Shown in pieces: positions 9,887 to 21,249 of a stretch of DNA of 64,000 nucleotides. Under the pieces are notes generated by a model. It saw only the letters and a program-made list of their open reading frames with translations. It was not told where the DNA came from and searched no databases. This stretch comes from Ditylenchus dipsaci (Eukaryota; Nematoda; Chromadorea; Rhabditida; Anguinidae): contig SADC01001305.1 in NCBI GenBank assembly GCA_004194705.1, positions 434,001 through 498,000 of the forward strand, read 5' to 3'. A program made the translations under genes and the position numbers. How positions within the stretch are numbered: the stretch's first letter is position 1; each line of letters opens with the position of its first letter.

Positions 9887-12490
9887 TCAAAACTTCTTTT
9901 GCAGAGCAGAGCACCGTTCAAGGAGAGTAGGATGGCTGCGTTTGGCCAAAGAGTAGAGGGGTCAATGTCCGGCATGGGGTCCCCAACGTGAAGCTTTGTC
10001 AGGCCTAGAAGTCGAATTTTAGTTTAGTGGTTGGATTAATTTTATAAGTCTATGACTGACCAGAGCACAAATGACGAGCATAGCCAAACTTGGCAGAAAA
10101 GGCATCTGCAGCATATTCATCCCTCTGTTTGAACCAGTTGAGCAACAAGTTCATGACCTCTGTGTAAGGAACTGCAATGAAGAATACCACAATCCCCACA
10201 GCAATGATCAATGGGCGTTGTTTGCGGAAACCAAAGGCTAGAAATAGGGTCTCGCTTTTGTAGAACATGGCGACCAGCGATACAAGCACTGTGGTGTTGA
10301 ACTAAACAATAACTAACTAATATTTCGCCATTCAGAAGAGAGTTGGGAACTTATTCCATTTGTACACCCTACTCTCACCTGGAAATCAATTTTTTTTTTT
10401 GATTTTACGGGATTTTACCAAAATGGTATTTTATTAGGAATTTCGGCAAACACAAATCCATCAATGCTCTCACAAAACACCTTACTTCACTCTGAAGCCG
10501 ATCCCGTGAAATTATTCTAATGATTTAGTTGACTGTGTGGCCAAGAAGAAAAATGTATTTTTAACGTTTTTTAAAAGAGGAAAGAGGTGGAGTCGGTATG
10601 TTTAGTCGGTATGATGAGTCGTTATGTTTAGAAAACCGGAAAATTTATGAATACAAGAAAATTCATCGCCTAAAATGAAAAATGCAAAAAACACACTTTT
10701 TTAGAAAATTCAACATCCAGTGAAAGATTATATGATAATTAGTTTCCTAAATCATTTGCGTCTCTCAAAGGCAATTTTTATATGACGCTATTCCCTAAGA
10801 CTATGTGTGAAATTAAAGCGATCTCACCGCATCAAAAATCAGCCTGTGTAAAACATGATTCAGGTTCCAATGCCCCATTTCGTGGCCGAATACTGCCAGA
10901 ATTTCTTGCTGATTAAGCTCTTGTTCAGTTTCGTTGCCAATGTAGACGATTGGAGATTCACCGTCATCCCAAGATTGGTGGAGCGTATAGCCGATCAGAC
11001 CGGCAGTGAACACAATTCTCTCACTCAACCGCACGCCTGCTGCATATGCATTTCGGTTGAGCTCTGAAAAGAATAAGACAGATTTTTATAACACAACAAC
11101 TTAATCGACCTGGAGTGAAGTAGATGTTGTCTAGAGGGAAGCCAACCTTCTGGGCAAAATTATCGATTTCTTTTCTCAAAGGGCAATCTGGGAACTTGTA
11201 TCGGATGGAGAAAGGTGGTGCTACAACATCATTGCAAATCTAGACAACCATTTTTTAAGCTACATTAAAATGTTTGGGCCCTATCTAACAGAAGAGGGTT
11301 TGCCTCGGTCATCCTCTATTATTTTTCATGAGATTTTTCAAGCTTAGGACTAATATGTTTTCTGCAGCTATAAAAATTTTTAGTCCGTCTAAACATACGC
11401 TGGTCAACCCTCGAAAAAGCCTATTCCATACTGGGAGCGGTTTCACACGTAGGTTATGACGGACTAAAAATTTTCTCTTACTTTTTCAGTCCGTCCCATA
11501 TTTGAGTCCGTCCTAGGATGCTCTGTCGAACTCTTGCATGAACTAAAAAATTCACAAAAACAACAGGGAGGACCAAGGCAGGAAAGTTTTCATCTGTAGG
11601 GTAGGACCAAAAGTTTGTCTGTGAAGTCACTCACGAAGGGCCACACAGCGAAGATAAACCAGACATACAGCCACTTCATAGCGATCTCTCCTTTCCTCAC
11701 TATGAAGATAGTTGTGGCAAATTGCCAGGCGCCAACAGTAAGCACAATGAACGCAAAGAAGGCAGAGGTCACACCGTTTAAATTGAACTCGAAAAGTGGG
11801 AGCAGCAGGGTGTAGGAATTCAGCAGGATAAGCAGCACCACTGTGTGCTCAATCTAAAATTTACTGGCAATAGTAAAATATTTTGAATATTTTGAATATT
11901 TTAAAATGTATACCTCGCCCACTTCCGGACAATCAGACTTTTCTTCATTTTCTCCGGGAGCACAACAGCAAAATAGATACGCAAACAACATTTTGACACG
12001 GCAGATGCAGATGCCAAGCATATTCCACACCCAAGGCACAAAATTGCTGACGACTGCTGCCTAATATCAAAGGAGGGAGTTTAGACCGTTAAAAAAATTT
12101 GTAGATTTTTTACTTACCCAAATGACAATAGCTTCTAATAGCAAATGATAATTGTTGGACCAGTAGGATTGGTATTGAAAAGTCTCGACCACATTCAGCT
12201 CCACCATTACAAATCTAGCAGCTTGGAGAGTTGGCTGTTTGGTTAGGCTGAGCATCAACGAGATCTTAAGTTGGCGATGTTTTTTAGTCAATCGTTTTTT
12301 GTGTTGCGGTAACCTGTCGGTAGTTCAAGTAAAAGTCCCATCCAAGCTTAGCAGTCCTCAGCAACAAAAGCAACCACAAAATTTTGGGCTTTGCCTTGAT
12401 GAATTGAACAATTTGAAGGAATAGACTAGGCTGCTGTTTTTGGATGGGATAGGTAGTGGTAGGCAACACTAGCTTGGTGTCCAACTTCAT
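9887..12490 (-). CDS. ZMPSTE24: CAAX prenyl protease 1 (Ste24/ZMPSTE24)
   Basis: Integral-membrane zinc metalloprotease of the ER/nuclear membrane that trims prenylated CAAX proteins. Exons (descending): 12490-12314, 12264-12118, 12060-11914, 11853-11608, 11239-11110, 11063-10828, 10301-10061, 10004-9887; all phases agree, giving about 480 residues against 475 in human. The zinc site HEMGH lies in EILAVFGHEMGHWNLNH; the third ligand is in RDEYAADAF; SHPTLLER near the C-terminus matches the family's SHPPLLER. Several hydrophobic segments precede the catalytic domain. In the last exon the frame must change near 9,945-9,950 (one missing base between ...DPSTLW and KRSHPTLLER), probably an assembly error. 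TTTTAG lies six bases ahead of the ATG, a possible trans-splice acceptor. The N-terminal third is divergent, so exon 1-2 limits are less sure. Confidence 0.88.
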
Positions 12491-12849
12491 TGTCCACTAA
12501 AATTAAATGACAAATTTAACTATCGACTACACAACACAACATAATATTTATCTTTCTACATACAGATAAAACAGATAGAATAGCACTATTCGGCGACGGT
12601 AGGCACCGAAATTCGACGATCGTTAGGCGCCGACGGACTTTTGACAGAACTTTTTTGACTCTTCTCTTTTGACTAACGAGGGAACGTATGGTAGTGTCCA
12701 TACGACACGGATAAACCCTATGTACCATTCAATAGAGCATAAAACATTAAAATTTAACATAAATGTCCTTTTTTTGCTATGGAATGAGCTTAAGGGGGTG
12801 AACAAACGTTTAAAAAATTTCTACTTTGGTATAAGTACAGGTAATCAGT

Positions 12850-13190
12850 AGATGATGTTGGAATGTGTGATTTGGTGGCCAAGAGGTCATTGGCGCAGGA
12901 TGGGAGACTTTCTCAAGTCCACGTGGATGTTTTTTTTTCTATTTTTTGCCTTTTTGAGTTCTTTTTTCATTTTAGTGATTAAAAACAATTTTGGCGTTGA
13001 AAAATAGTTTCATAGCAGCAAAAAATTAAATATATAGGATCGACGATATGAATTTCAGGGCATTTTAGCGCTCATACGACTATTCGCTGTCAGGCGATTA
13101 TTTATGATTTTTAAACTGGTATAAAGCTATTTTCAACACAAAAATTATTTTTCAGCACTAACTAAAAAAAACTCAAAAAGCCAAAAAAAA
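12850..13190. other. gene-free spacer upstream of ZMPSTE24
   Basis: AT-rich sequence with no supported exon. Nothing recognisable beyond homopolymer runs. Confidence 0.5.
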
Positions 13191-13195
13191 TTTAA

Positions 13196-13262
13196 ATCAG
13201 CCACGCAGAGTTGATCTCGAGAGAGCCTCACGATCTACGCCGTTAATCACTCGGCCATCCAA
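13196..13262 (-). tRNA. tRNA-Ser/Leu-like relic or SINE head
   Basis: The minus strand begins GGATGGCCGAGTGATTAACG, a typical class-II tRNA acceptor/A-box region (consensus TGGCCGAGTGGTTAAGGCG). The B box expected 40-60 bases on is poor (GAGATCAACTC). Probably a pseudogene or a tRNA-derived SINE rather than a working tRNA. Confidence 0.35.
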
Positions 13263-13778
13263 AGATTCAATTTCATGCTAACAGTGACGTACAATTTCAC
13301 TGAAGTAGGGAATTTTAAGGACAATCCGGTTAAATTATAATTTTTTGTGCTCTATTGATGTAAGAAAAAATAGCCGACATTGATTTGGAGGTTCTTTTTT
13401 TGCATGTATGTATGGAAAGAGGGTGTACCTTCGTGAGTAATTAAACGCTGATGTTTTTTTTGGGCCTCAATTTTTAAATATCGGGTTTTCGAATTGATTT
13501 TTCCGGTCCGGGGTTTTCATGCTTTTAACCGAAACTGTAAGATTTACCAATTTATGATCACAAGGGTACTAAAAAAAATTTCACTTCTTTGCATAAGAGC
13601 ACAAACATAAAATATTGAACTGAGCGTTTGTTGAAATGTGAACCTTTAAAAATATTTGCTGTATTTCCTTTAATAGACAAAACCCATCAAGGCAGATAAA
13701 CCATCTTTAAATGCATTTTTAATATAAAGTCAAAAATAATTTTGGGGCTTGAAAAATAAACGGGCCTGCCAGTCTACA

Positions 13779-14560
13779 GAGTGCGTAAAAAAGTTCCCGG
13801 AATTTTAAATTTTATTTTATTTTCTAATCATATATAACAACAAAACATACCGCAATGATGCTGAGATTCTGAATTTTAACGCTATTTTAACAGATTTTCG
13901 AAATGCCCTGCTTTTTGCTGCTATAGAGGCCCTTAAACGCTTCGGAAAGGCATCCACGATTGCCGCAAGCTTAACGGAGGAGAAGGTCTTCACAGTTGAG
14001 TGCTATCACAACCACCAAATGATCGACAGCTGTTGCTTTTAGAAGCAGGTTAGTACCAAAATTTCATGCTGATTCCAATTTTGTTGCTTTTAGAGTAAAA
14101 ATTCTGACTTGTAACCACTTTCTAGCGTCTGTTATGGTGTGGGCCGGAATCACGTCAGATGGAAAAACTTCTCTCCTTTTCGTCAAAAAAGGTGTCTAAA
14201 TCAACTCGGCCGTGTACCAGCGAAACATTTTGAGGGACCTCTTTGATCTGGAGGCACGTCGGCACTTCAAAAATCGGCCGTGGACCCTTCAACAAGACTG
14301 GGCACCAGTGCACGCATCAAAGTCGACAATTTCGCTGTGCAAAGAGCTCCTTCCGGACATGTGGGACAAAGTTGTTGAGTACCCTATGATGGGGTGATAT
14401 ACTCCTTGATGGCCGTTCTCAAAACCCAAACACTTAGCTATCGCTAGTTTATCTACGGTCATCTCAAGCAGTTAAAAGGGCATACCAGCGAGTTTCAAAA
14501 AGTTAAGGTGACCAGCATTATAAACTAGGCAGAAAACTTGAAAAATCTAGATGAGAACGC
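13779..14560 (+). mobile_element. mariner-like transposon remnant
   Basis: Left end GTGCGTAAAAAAGTTCCCGG; the same end word occurs at 16,275. Reading frames with stops give LKRFGKASTIAASL, KVFTVECYHNHQ, then VMVWAGITSDGKTSLLFV and RPWTLQQDWAPVHA...LLPDMWDK, the order found in mariner transposases with the second catalytic Asp in QQDWAPVH. In-frame stops (after KKGV and after EYPMMG) and missing parts show it is dead. Confidence 0.8.
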
Positions 14561-14813
14561 ATGTAAACATTTTGCGAGAAAAAAGATTTTTCCCGCCTTT
14601 TCCCCGTGTTACGCTCTGCCATGCCTATTTTACTATGGCAAGTTTATTCACAGTCAACTAAAAAAGTTAACTTAAAAAAGTTTCATTACAAATCATGAAA
14701 AGAAAATCATGCTAAGAACGCAATAATAAATGAAAATTAATCGAGCAAAGCCAAATCTTGTTGTTAGGATTCTTATTTCTCTCTAAACTTATTAGGCTTT
14801 TGAACTTGTGATA

Positions 14814-15402
14814 TACAGGGTGGCCCAAAAAAACCTGAAATTTTTTAAAATTAACACTGTTTTGTGTAAGACTTTTGAATTTATATATTTCTTACATTAT
14901 TCAGCAGTGTTTTCAGCTTGTTTAAAAACCAAGATCAAGGGCTACGTTCTAGTGCAAAAACATTACGAAAATTTCAAAGAAATAAGTCAGAATTTGCTGT
15001 TTAAATTCAGACTTTTTGAACAGTTTAAATTAGACAGTTCAGTCATTGAAATTTTGCGTGTCGCATTCATTTAGTGTTTTTTTTCATCGTGTCTCTATTT
15101 TTTATATTGAATTTGGTGTAACAAGGATGGACGGTTGCAGTCTTAGGTCATAAGGTCAGGTTCAAGGCAATCAACATATGGGAAGCAACCACTTAGTGAG
15201 TTAGCCCTGTGGAGCTAGCCATGTTAATCTCATGTTGAGAGCTAGACCTAAGGCTACGGCAGAATGAGAGGACTCGGTACCGGTCTCACAACCGTTATTT
15301 CAATATCCTTGCTTATGCCAAAAAAATCTGTATATCAGACAGTGCGCGGAAGCCCTTGACAAAATTTTCCGAATTTTCTCAGGTTTTTTTGGCCACCCTG
15401 TA
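14814..15402. mobile_element. MITE with TACAGGGTGGCCCAAAAAA ends
   Basis: Terminal inverted repeats of about 25 bp: TACAGGGTGGCCCAAAAAAA and TTTTTTTGGCCACCCTGTA. The middle holds a conserved block (about 15,190-15,325, with ATGAGAGGACTCGGTACCGG) that recurs at 37,230-37,350 beside another such end. It has no coding capacity. Confidence 0.8.
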
Positions 15403-15419
15403 CATCAAATATTATGTTT

Positions 15420-16270
15420 CGTTACGGCATTGTGAAAAAATTTACGAAAAAAACCGCAAAAAATAATTGCGGTGTAAAACCGCAATTTCTGAAAAAACCG
15501 CACCGCAAAACCGCCCGCGCCCCTAGTCTCCAACACTAATTAAAAGGGTTGCACCGAATGAGGCCTAAGTGGCGTAATATATTGAAAGAGTCGACTGTAA
15601 GCAACAAAAACATTATTTCGAAAATGCATGATTCAACATAAGAAGCTTGGAAATTACAAGCATTTCTTTTAATCAAAAATTATTCTAAAAAGATGTATGA
15701 GCAGAGCAAATATTCCAATAGGTTTTTGTAATCACAAAAACCTTTTTTATTGTTTAGTGGATGGTGTTCTCTCCAACATGTTGTGATGTATCAAAATGAT
15801 TTTCAGTGATTTTCACAACAATCGCCTTCATCCATCTATTAAGCTACTACTACTACTACCTAACTGCACTGCAGGCACTGCTGATGCTGTGTGCTTACTA
15901 GTCTACTAGCCCACATTTTCTTTGTCTCTCTCTGTATGTCCATCATTTGAAAATTACAATATTTGCAGCTATTAAAATGCTTTTTGTGCTGTTATCTGCA
16001 AACATTTCTGCTTCTTTCATTTCAAAAGACAGTCAAAACATCAATTTGGAAATTCCAAAATACATTTTTCAAATAGCTTTTAATAAGCTTTTTGTGTTAC
16101 AATTAAAAAGACTAGTGTTTCAAAACTTCGGGAACGCTTCTGAACTAACGTATTCACTCTACAAATCCACCATTCTTTTTTTTAAATTCGAAATAGACGA
16201 GCCATGAAATTTTCGTTTTCAAAAAGATGTCGACTGGCACGATTTGTATTTTGTGAAAAAATTTACATAT
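15420..16270. other. gene-free stretch
   Basis: Contains a short CCGCAAAA..CCGCAATT patch at 15,455-15,515 and AT-rich sequence. No exon with conserved content was found. Confidence 0.5.
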
Positions 16271-16760
16271 AACTGGTGCGTAAAAAGTTCCCGGACAAAC
16301 TTTGGGCTCATTATTGATTTCTATAAGAAAATTTCTAAACACAGGTTTTTTATTCATCCTTTTCAAATAGTATATCAAGTTTTATCGGAATATTTTGGAA
16401 AAACTATCATTTGGCTACAAACACATGTGAGATCATTTTAAGATGTTGATAGGCATTTTCATAACTTTAACTGATCAAAATTTTAATTGGAAGTCAAGGC
16501 TACAGCAAAATTTGAGCACTATGTTGTAGCGATGCTGATAAGCTACATAAGTCACTTTACAGAAAAAGTTTTTAAAATCTGAGTTTTGAGATATGGCTTA
16601 TTGGAAAAAACCAATAATATGCCACTAGGTAATGCTAAGTTGTGAGTACGGTCACTTCCGTTATGCGCTGCTTAGCGGGGCAGCGCCTTCTAGTGGCATA
16701 TACTATTTTCCAGCCCTGATCCAAACCTGCAAAATCTGTCATTGTGAGAGAAAATAAAAA
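16271..16760. repeat. mariner end and degraded MITE module
   Basis: At 16,275 the word GTGCGTAAAAAGTTCCCGGA repeats the mariner end of 13,779. At 16,460-16,620 there follows a module (TTGAGCACTATGTTGTAGCG ... TCTGAGTTTTGAGATATGGC) that resembles the arms of the foldback at 47,773-48,569. Confidence 0.5.
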
Positions 16761-17300
16761 ACTGTGGTCGAAAGGACATTTTCATTAACTTTCGATAAAA
16801 AAAAGTCAATCATTTTTCAAATTATCGCAATTTTTTTTTTCACTCGACAACATTGTTCCATCCAACCTATTCTTGCATTTTTAGACTCGCCCGACCGGAT
16901 ATTTCTCCTAATTTGCTGATTAAATTTTCTGAGGCTGTGTCTCTGTACCTGAATCAAAAAAAAAGCAATAGCCGTTCAAACCACTGTCCGCACTTTTTCC
17001 TTATTCGTCATAATCTTCTATTCTGACAATTAAAAAAATATAGAAAAGTTGGACTAGCAAACAAAGAATGATATTTTGAATGAAAAGTGGTATGTTAGTT
17101 CCCAAAAGACATCTCAACAAATTTCTTTGAAAAAATAAAGTTACGACAAAAACATATCCTGCAAATTTGGGACTCCGTGAATCGTAAGCAATTGTAATCA
17201 AAGACAGTTTTTTGATCAGGATCCTGATGTCTATAAACAATTTATATTTTTCGATAAATCAACGAATAAATAAAGTGAATACAAATATTTTTCTTATTCA

Positions 17301-20300
17301 TTATTGTTGGTGCTGCTGTTGCATAGTTGCTCTTCTGATGAGTGGTGCAGAAGTTCCAGCCACTCCTGATAAGGGCGTGCCACAAAACGGAGCATCGGAA
17401 TATGTTCGTACTGTGGATGTTGCCCTTCTAGGCTTGCTGGCCACCACCTTGACACACACTATTTCTTCGTCATCACTCGACTTTCTTTTGCGCTCTACTG
17501 GCTGGGATCTAGTTTGCTGGTTGGGGATCGTTACTGGTGGTGCAAGAGGTGGTACAAAGCCTAATGCTGATGCTAGGGTAATTCTCGCAGTCTGCACAAC
17601 ACTTCCAGAAGGTGCATGTCCAGCAGCAGGTGCTGCTTGTTGGACCGCTCTAGCCGGTGCTATTGGGGTATAGATGTTGCCTGTAGGTTGACTTGAAGGT
17701 GCTCCAATCTGGTTGATATTACGTAGAGGGGTTTGACGACCACAACCTGGTCTAGGTGCGAGCAACACAAAAGGTCTGCCAGCTTGAGAAATTGGATTAG
17801 ACCACATGCTTTTGTTGGGAGCCGCTTAATTGTGAGATTTTTATTAGAAGTGAAAATTCATAAATTGATAATTACCATTGGCTGTACTGGTCTGGTTGAG
17901 GGAACAGGGAGATGGCCCTATTCCATTGTATGCAACAGACTGGTTTGGCTTTGAAGCAGCAGGTCTGACGACAGTCATAGGAGCTCGTCTGCGTGCAACT
18001 GGAGTTCTGGCTCTGACGGCATTGGTTGGAGGGGCTTGCACTGGCTGTGGATGATTCTGAGGGACCACTGCTGCTTTTTTCACTGGTCCATTAACTATTG
18101 GTGCTGTTGTAGCAGTATTCAGATTTTCTGAAACAAAGCAATTTAACGAAAATTTGAGCTAGAGGTCTTTAAGAATAACAGAATGATTTCAGAAGTCAAA
18201 TTAAATTGAATCGTCGAAATATCTTCTATACTTAGTCAATTATCCTATATCATTTGGGATCTCATTAGGTTCAAATCTAGGTAAAAAAGTCAGTCTCGAA
18301 ATTCCGTTCTTCTGTCTTTAATAAAAAAAGGGCTATAAGTAGTTTACGCCCTCAAAAAACTGATTTACGCCCTCAAAATACTGGTTTACGCCCTCAAATC
18401 TATATATTGCCATTTTTGTCAAATTTTTGTTGCCACTTTTTCAATATTTTTACACCAGCATGTAGCCCTGAAGCTATTGACTGATTTTCTGAGATTTCAA
18501 AAAGCTGGAGAAAAAAGTCTTTGTATGGAGAAAATTTTTCTAAAAATTGGAATGTAACCCAACAACTGGAATGTAACCCCCCTTTTACCTAATAATTTGG
18601 CCCCAAGGTAGGTAGGCTTAGGCTTAGTGCGCGGCCGTTACTAATGTCACCTTTTTTAAATTGGTTTAAGGTACTCTCCAGTACCTATTATTGGAAGGGA
18701 AAATATATACCACTAGCTTTTTTTGGGAGAAGGGGGTATATTCCATAAGAATATACCCGGGTGTATATTTTTTTTCAAGTTCTGTGTTATTTTAGCATTG
18801 GTCTGACTTTTTTTCGGTTTCCAAAAGCACCCTAAACATATTTGTCCGGAATAAATTTAAAATAATTTTTGATTTTTTTCCCGGACCAAGGCAAACGGTG
18901 CAGAAGAAAAGCTAGATACATTTTTATTTTTTCCAAAAATTAGCCAAAAAGAGTTTTTTATTATGTTTAGATGTGTTGTATTGGCATACCTAACTTCTCT
19001 CTGAGCTCAGCCATTTGAGTGTCCTTGTAACGACTTTGCAAGGTCTCAGCTTGCAGCTTAACTAAATTTTGTTTGAAAGCTGCTTCTAAATTTTTGTACT
19101 CCGTTTTCCAAATTGTCTCCGCCGAATTTTCTAAATTTACAAATTTTATTTCTTTATTTTCTGATGTTAGGTTTCACCTTTGTTAAGCAATAAACACTTT
19201 TCCTTGTAGACTGAGCAAATTTCTTTTAAAGAACATTTTAGCATGTCTGTTTCTATTAGCTAAAAATTTGAATTTTTCATTTAGTTTCGTGGTTCAGAAC
19301 TTTCATATCAATTTTTTTTTCTATCGATAGTTTAATAATTCTCGATCAATGTAAATAGAATCGATTCAATTTAAATCACAGTCCACTCTCGATAAACCGG
19401 TACCACGATAAACTGACAGCGTGAAAAAAATTAATTTTGCTGGCCTACAAAGAAAGTCGACAAAGCTTACTCTCAATAAAACCGGCACTTCAGTCTGTAC
19501 TCAGGTGGGCCTGTTTATCGAGAGTAGGCTATATGGGAAAACATTTTCAAAAATTCTAATAGAGCTCTCGGGGTTCTATTTTTTAACCCTCAGAAAAATC
19601 GGAAATTTTTTGGTTGATCTTGAAATGTTTGGAAAATATAAAATATAAAAAACGGGATCGGTAAAGCTGTGTTAATCAAGAAATCGCAGAAAATGCAATA
19701 ATTTTCTGGTATGGAGCGTTTTAAAATTCTGGAAATATAAAATAAAATGAAAAATAAAGATAAAACACCCTTCTAAGTTTACAATAAAGACTCACACTTC
19801 TGTTTAGTTTATTTGCAAGCTCATCATAGCCAGTAAAAGTGTTTTGGGATCGAGAAACAGGCTCGCACTTCCGTCTCTAAATTTTTTTTTGCAGTTCATC
19901 TTATTATTAACACAAAAAGTACTGACCAATTCATCTATTTCCACTTTACAAGTAGCATGCTCAGCCTTCAACGTTTCTATTTCTTTCTTGAATTTAGCAC
20001 ACTCAGACTTCAAGTTTTCACTTTCTTTAGCACAATTCGCATGTTCAGCCTTCCAATGGTCCACTTCTTTATCTGCATTTTCAGCAGTCAATTGCAACTG
20101 AGAAATAGTGGTCTGATATGCTGTGATTGCCTCCTGGTGCTTTCGCTCACTAAGTTGTTGCTTTTCTTGACAGTCAGAAATTATTTTTCTAGCATTAGTC
20201 ACTTCAAATTGCCCTTTTTGTGCCTCATTGGCCAGGTTTTTCCTGAGCCTGTCGATTTCTTCTTGCAAATGTTTGGATGCGCCATTTTTTCGTTTTGCAG

Positions 20301-21232
20301 TTCGGCCAACTGGTTCTTACTCACGAATAGTTCAGCTTCCAGATTCCTGACTTTAGTCTGCTCAGCATAATAAAGCTCCTGAGTGTGCTTGTCTCTTTGC
20401 TTCATCTCCTGGTCTTTGGCCTCCAACTTTTGGGTGAGTTGTGTTTGGGCGTCTTGGAGCAACTGGTTGTTGGACAGCAACACATTCTGCAACTGAGCTA
20501 TGGTATGGCTGAGATGCCTGTTTTCTTGGATTGCTTCATTGCTTTGATTGGCAATACCTTCAAGCACTATGATCTTGCACTCCAACTCAGCTGTTCTTAA
20601 CTGATGGTCTTGGTGGTTGTTGGACAATCGACTCTGCAGCTTTTTGACTCTGGCACGCAACTGATCTACTACATTAGGGGTTTGTTCCTGCGGCTGCTGG
20701 GATGGTGGGGATATAGATTGTGTTTGTTGTAAAGATGTGTTCGAGGATGGGATTGTCTGAAATTTAGGGCACGTATTTATTGCGCTTTAAAATAATTGGT
20801 GCGCTATGGTGGGTATATGACACTAGCGTCCAGCTATCCAGCTAAAATATTTTAATTTCAAATTTTAATTTAAAATGCGAAAAAAAGAATCCCAAAAACT
20901 TTTTGAGTATTTTCGGGTTAAAAAATGCCTCGAGCAAATTCAAATTTTAAAAACCATGGTCTTTAAAGTGCCAAAACTACAGCCGCTATTTATGCTATTC
21001 TACCAGAAATACTTTGACCAGGGTTTAGGCAAACGATAACCTAAAATGTCAACGAGACAATCACACCGCTTAAAAGTTCGTTTCTTTCATTAAAACCAAC
21101 TTTATAGCAAAAAATACGAGTAGTGTTACTATTCAGACTTACTTCATCATGTGTGTCATCATCTCCTATAATTTCTCCATCTTCGCTGCCAACTTCTTCT
21201 GGTTTATCGTTCATTTCTTCATCCTTGTCCAT
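17301..21232 (-). CDS. unrecognised coiled-coil protein, acidic N-terminus, Pro/Ala-rich tail
   Basis: Exons (descending) 21232-21143, 20756-19927, 19876-19798, 19130-18990, 18127-17876 and 17824-17301, all in agreeing phase, about 630 residues. Order: acidic head (MDKDEEMNDKPEEVGSEDGE), Ser/Gln linker, then ~320 residues of coiled coil (LRARVKKLQSRL, EEIDRLRKNLANE, LKAEHATCKVEIDEL), then a low-complexity tail with basic patches (ARTPVARRRAP, ERKRKSSDDEE) and a final Gln run. DDEEIVCVKV resembles a SUMO-interacting motif next to a possible nuclear signal, so a nuclear scaffold role is a guess. The frame breaks in a run of six T at 20,285-20,290 (A run on the coding strand); one extra base joins LQNEK to GASKHLQEEI. 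I do not recognise an orthologue. Confidence 0.7.
19379..19532. repeat. CAGTC..GACTG element, ATAAACCGG type, degraded
   Basis: CAGTCCACTCTCGATAAACC at the left faces GTTTATCGAGAGTAGGCT at the right. Short copy with tandem ACGATAAACTGAC words; lies in an intron of the coiled-coil gene. Confidence 0.6.
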
Positions 21233-21249
21233 TTTATATAGATCACAGG

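Noticed and set aside
17212..17673. 153-codon plus-strand frame
   Set aside because: Antisense of the last exon of the coiled-coil gene, whose frame, phases and composition are better supported.
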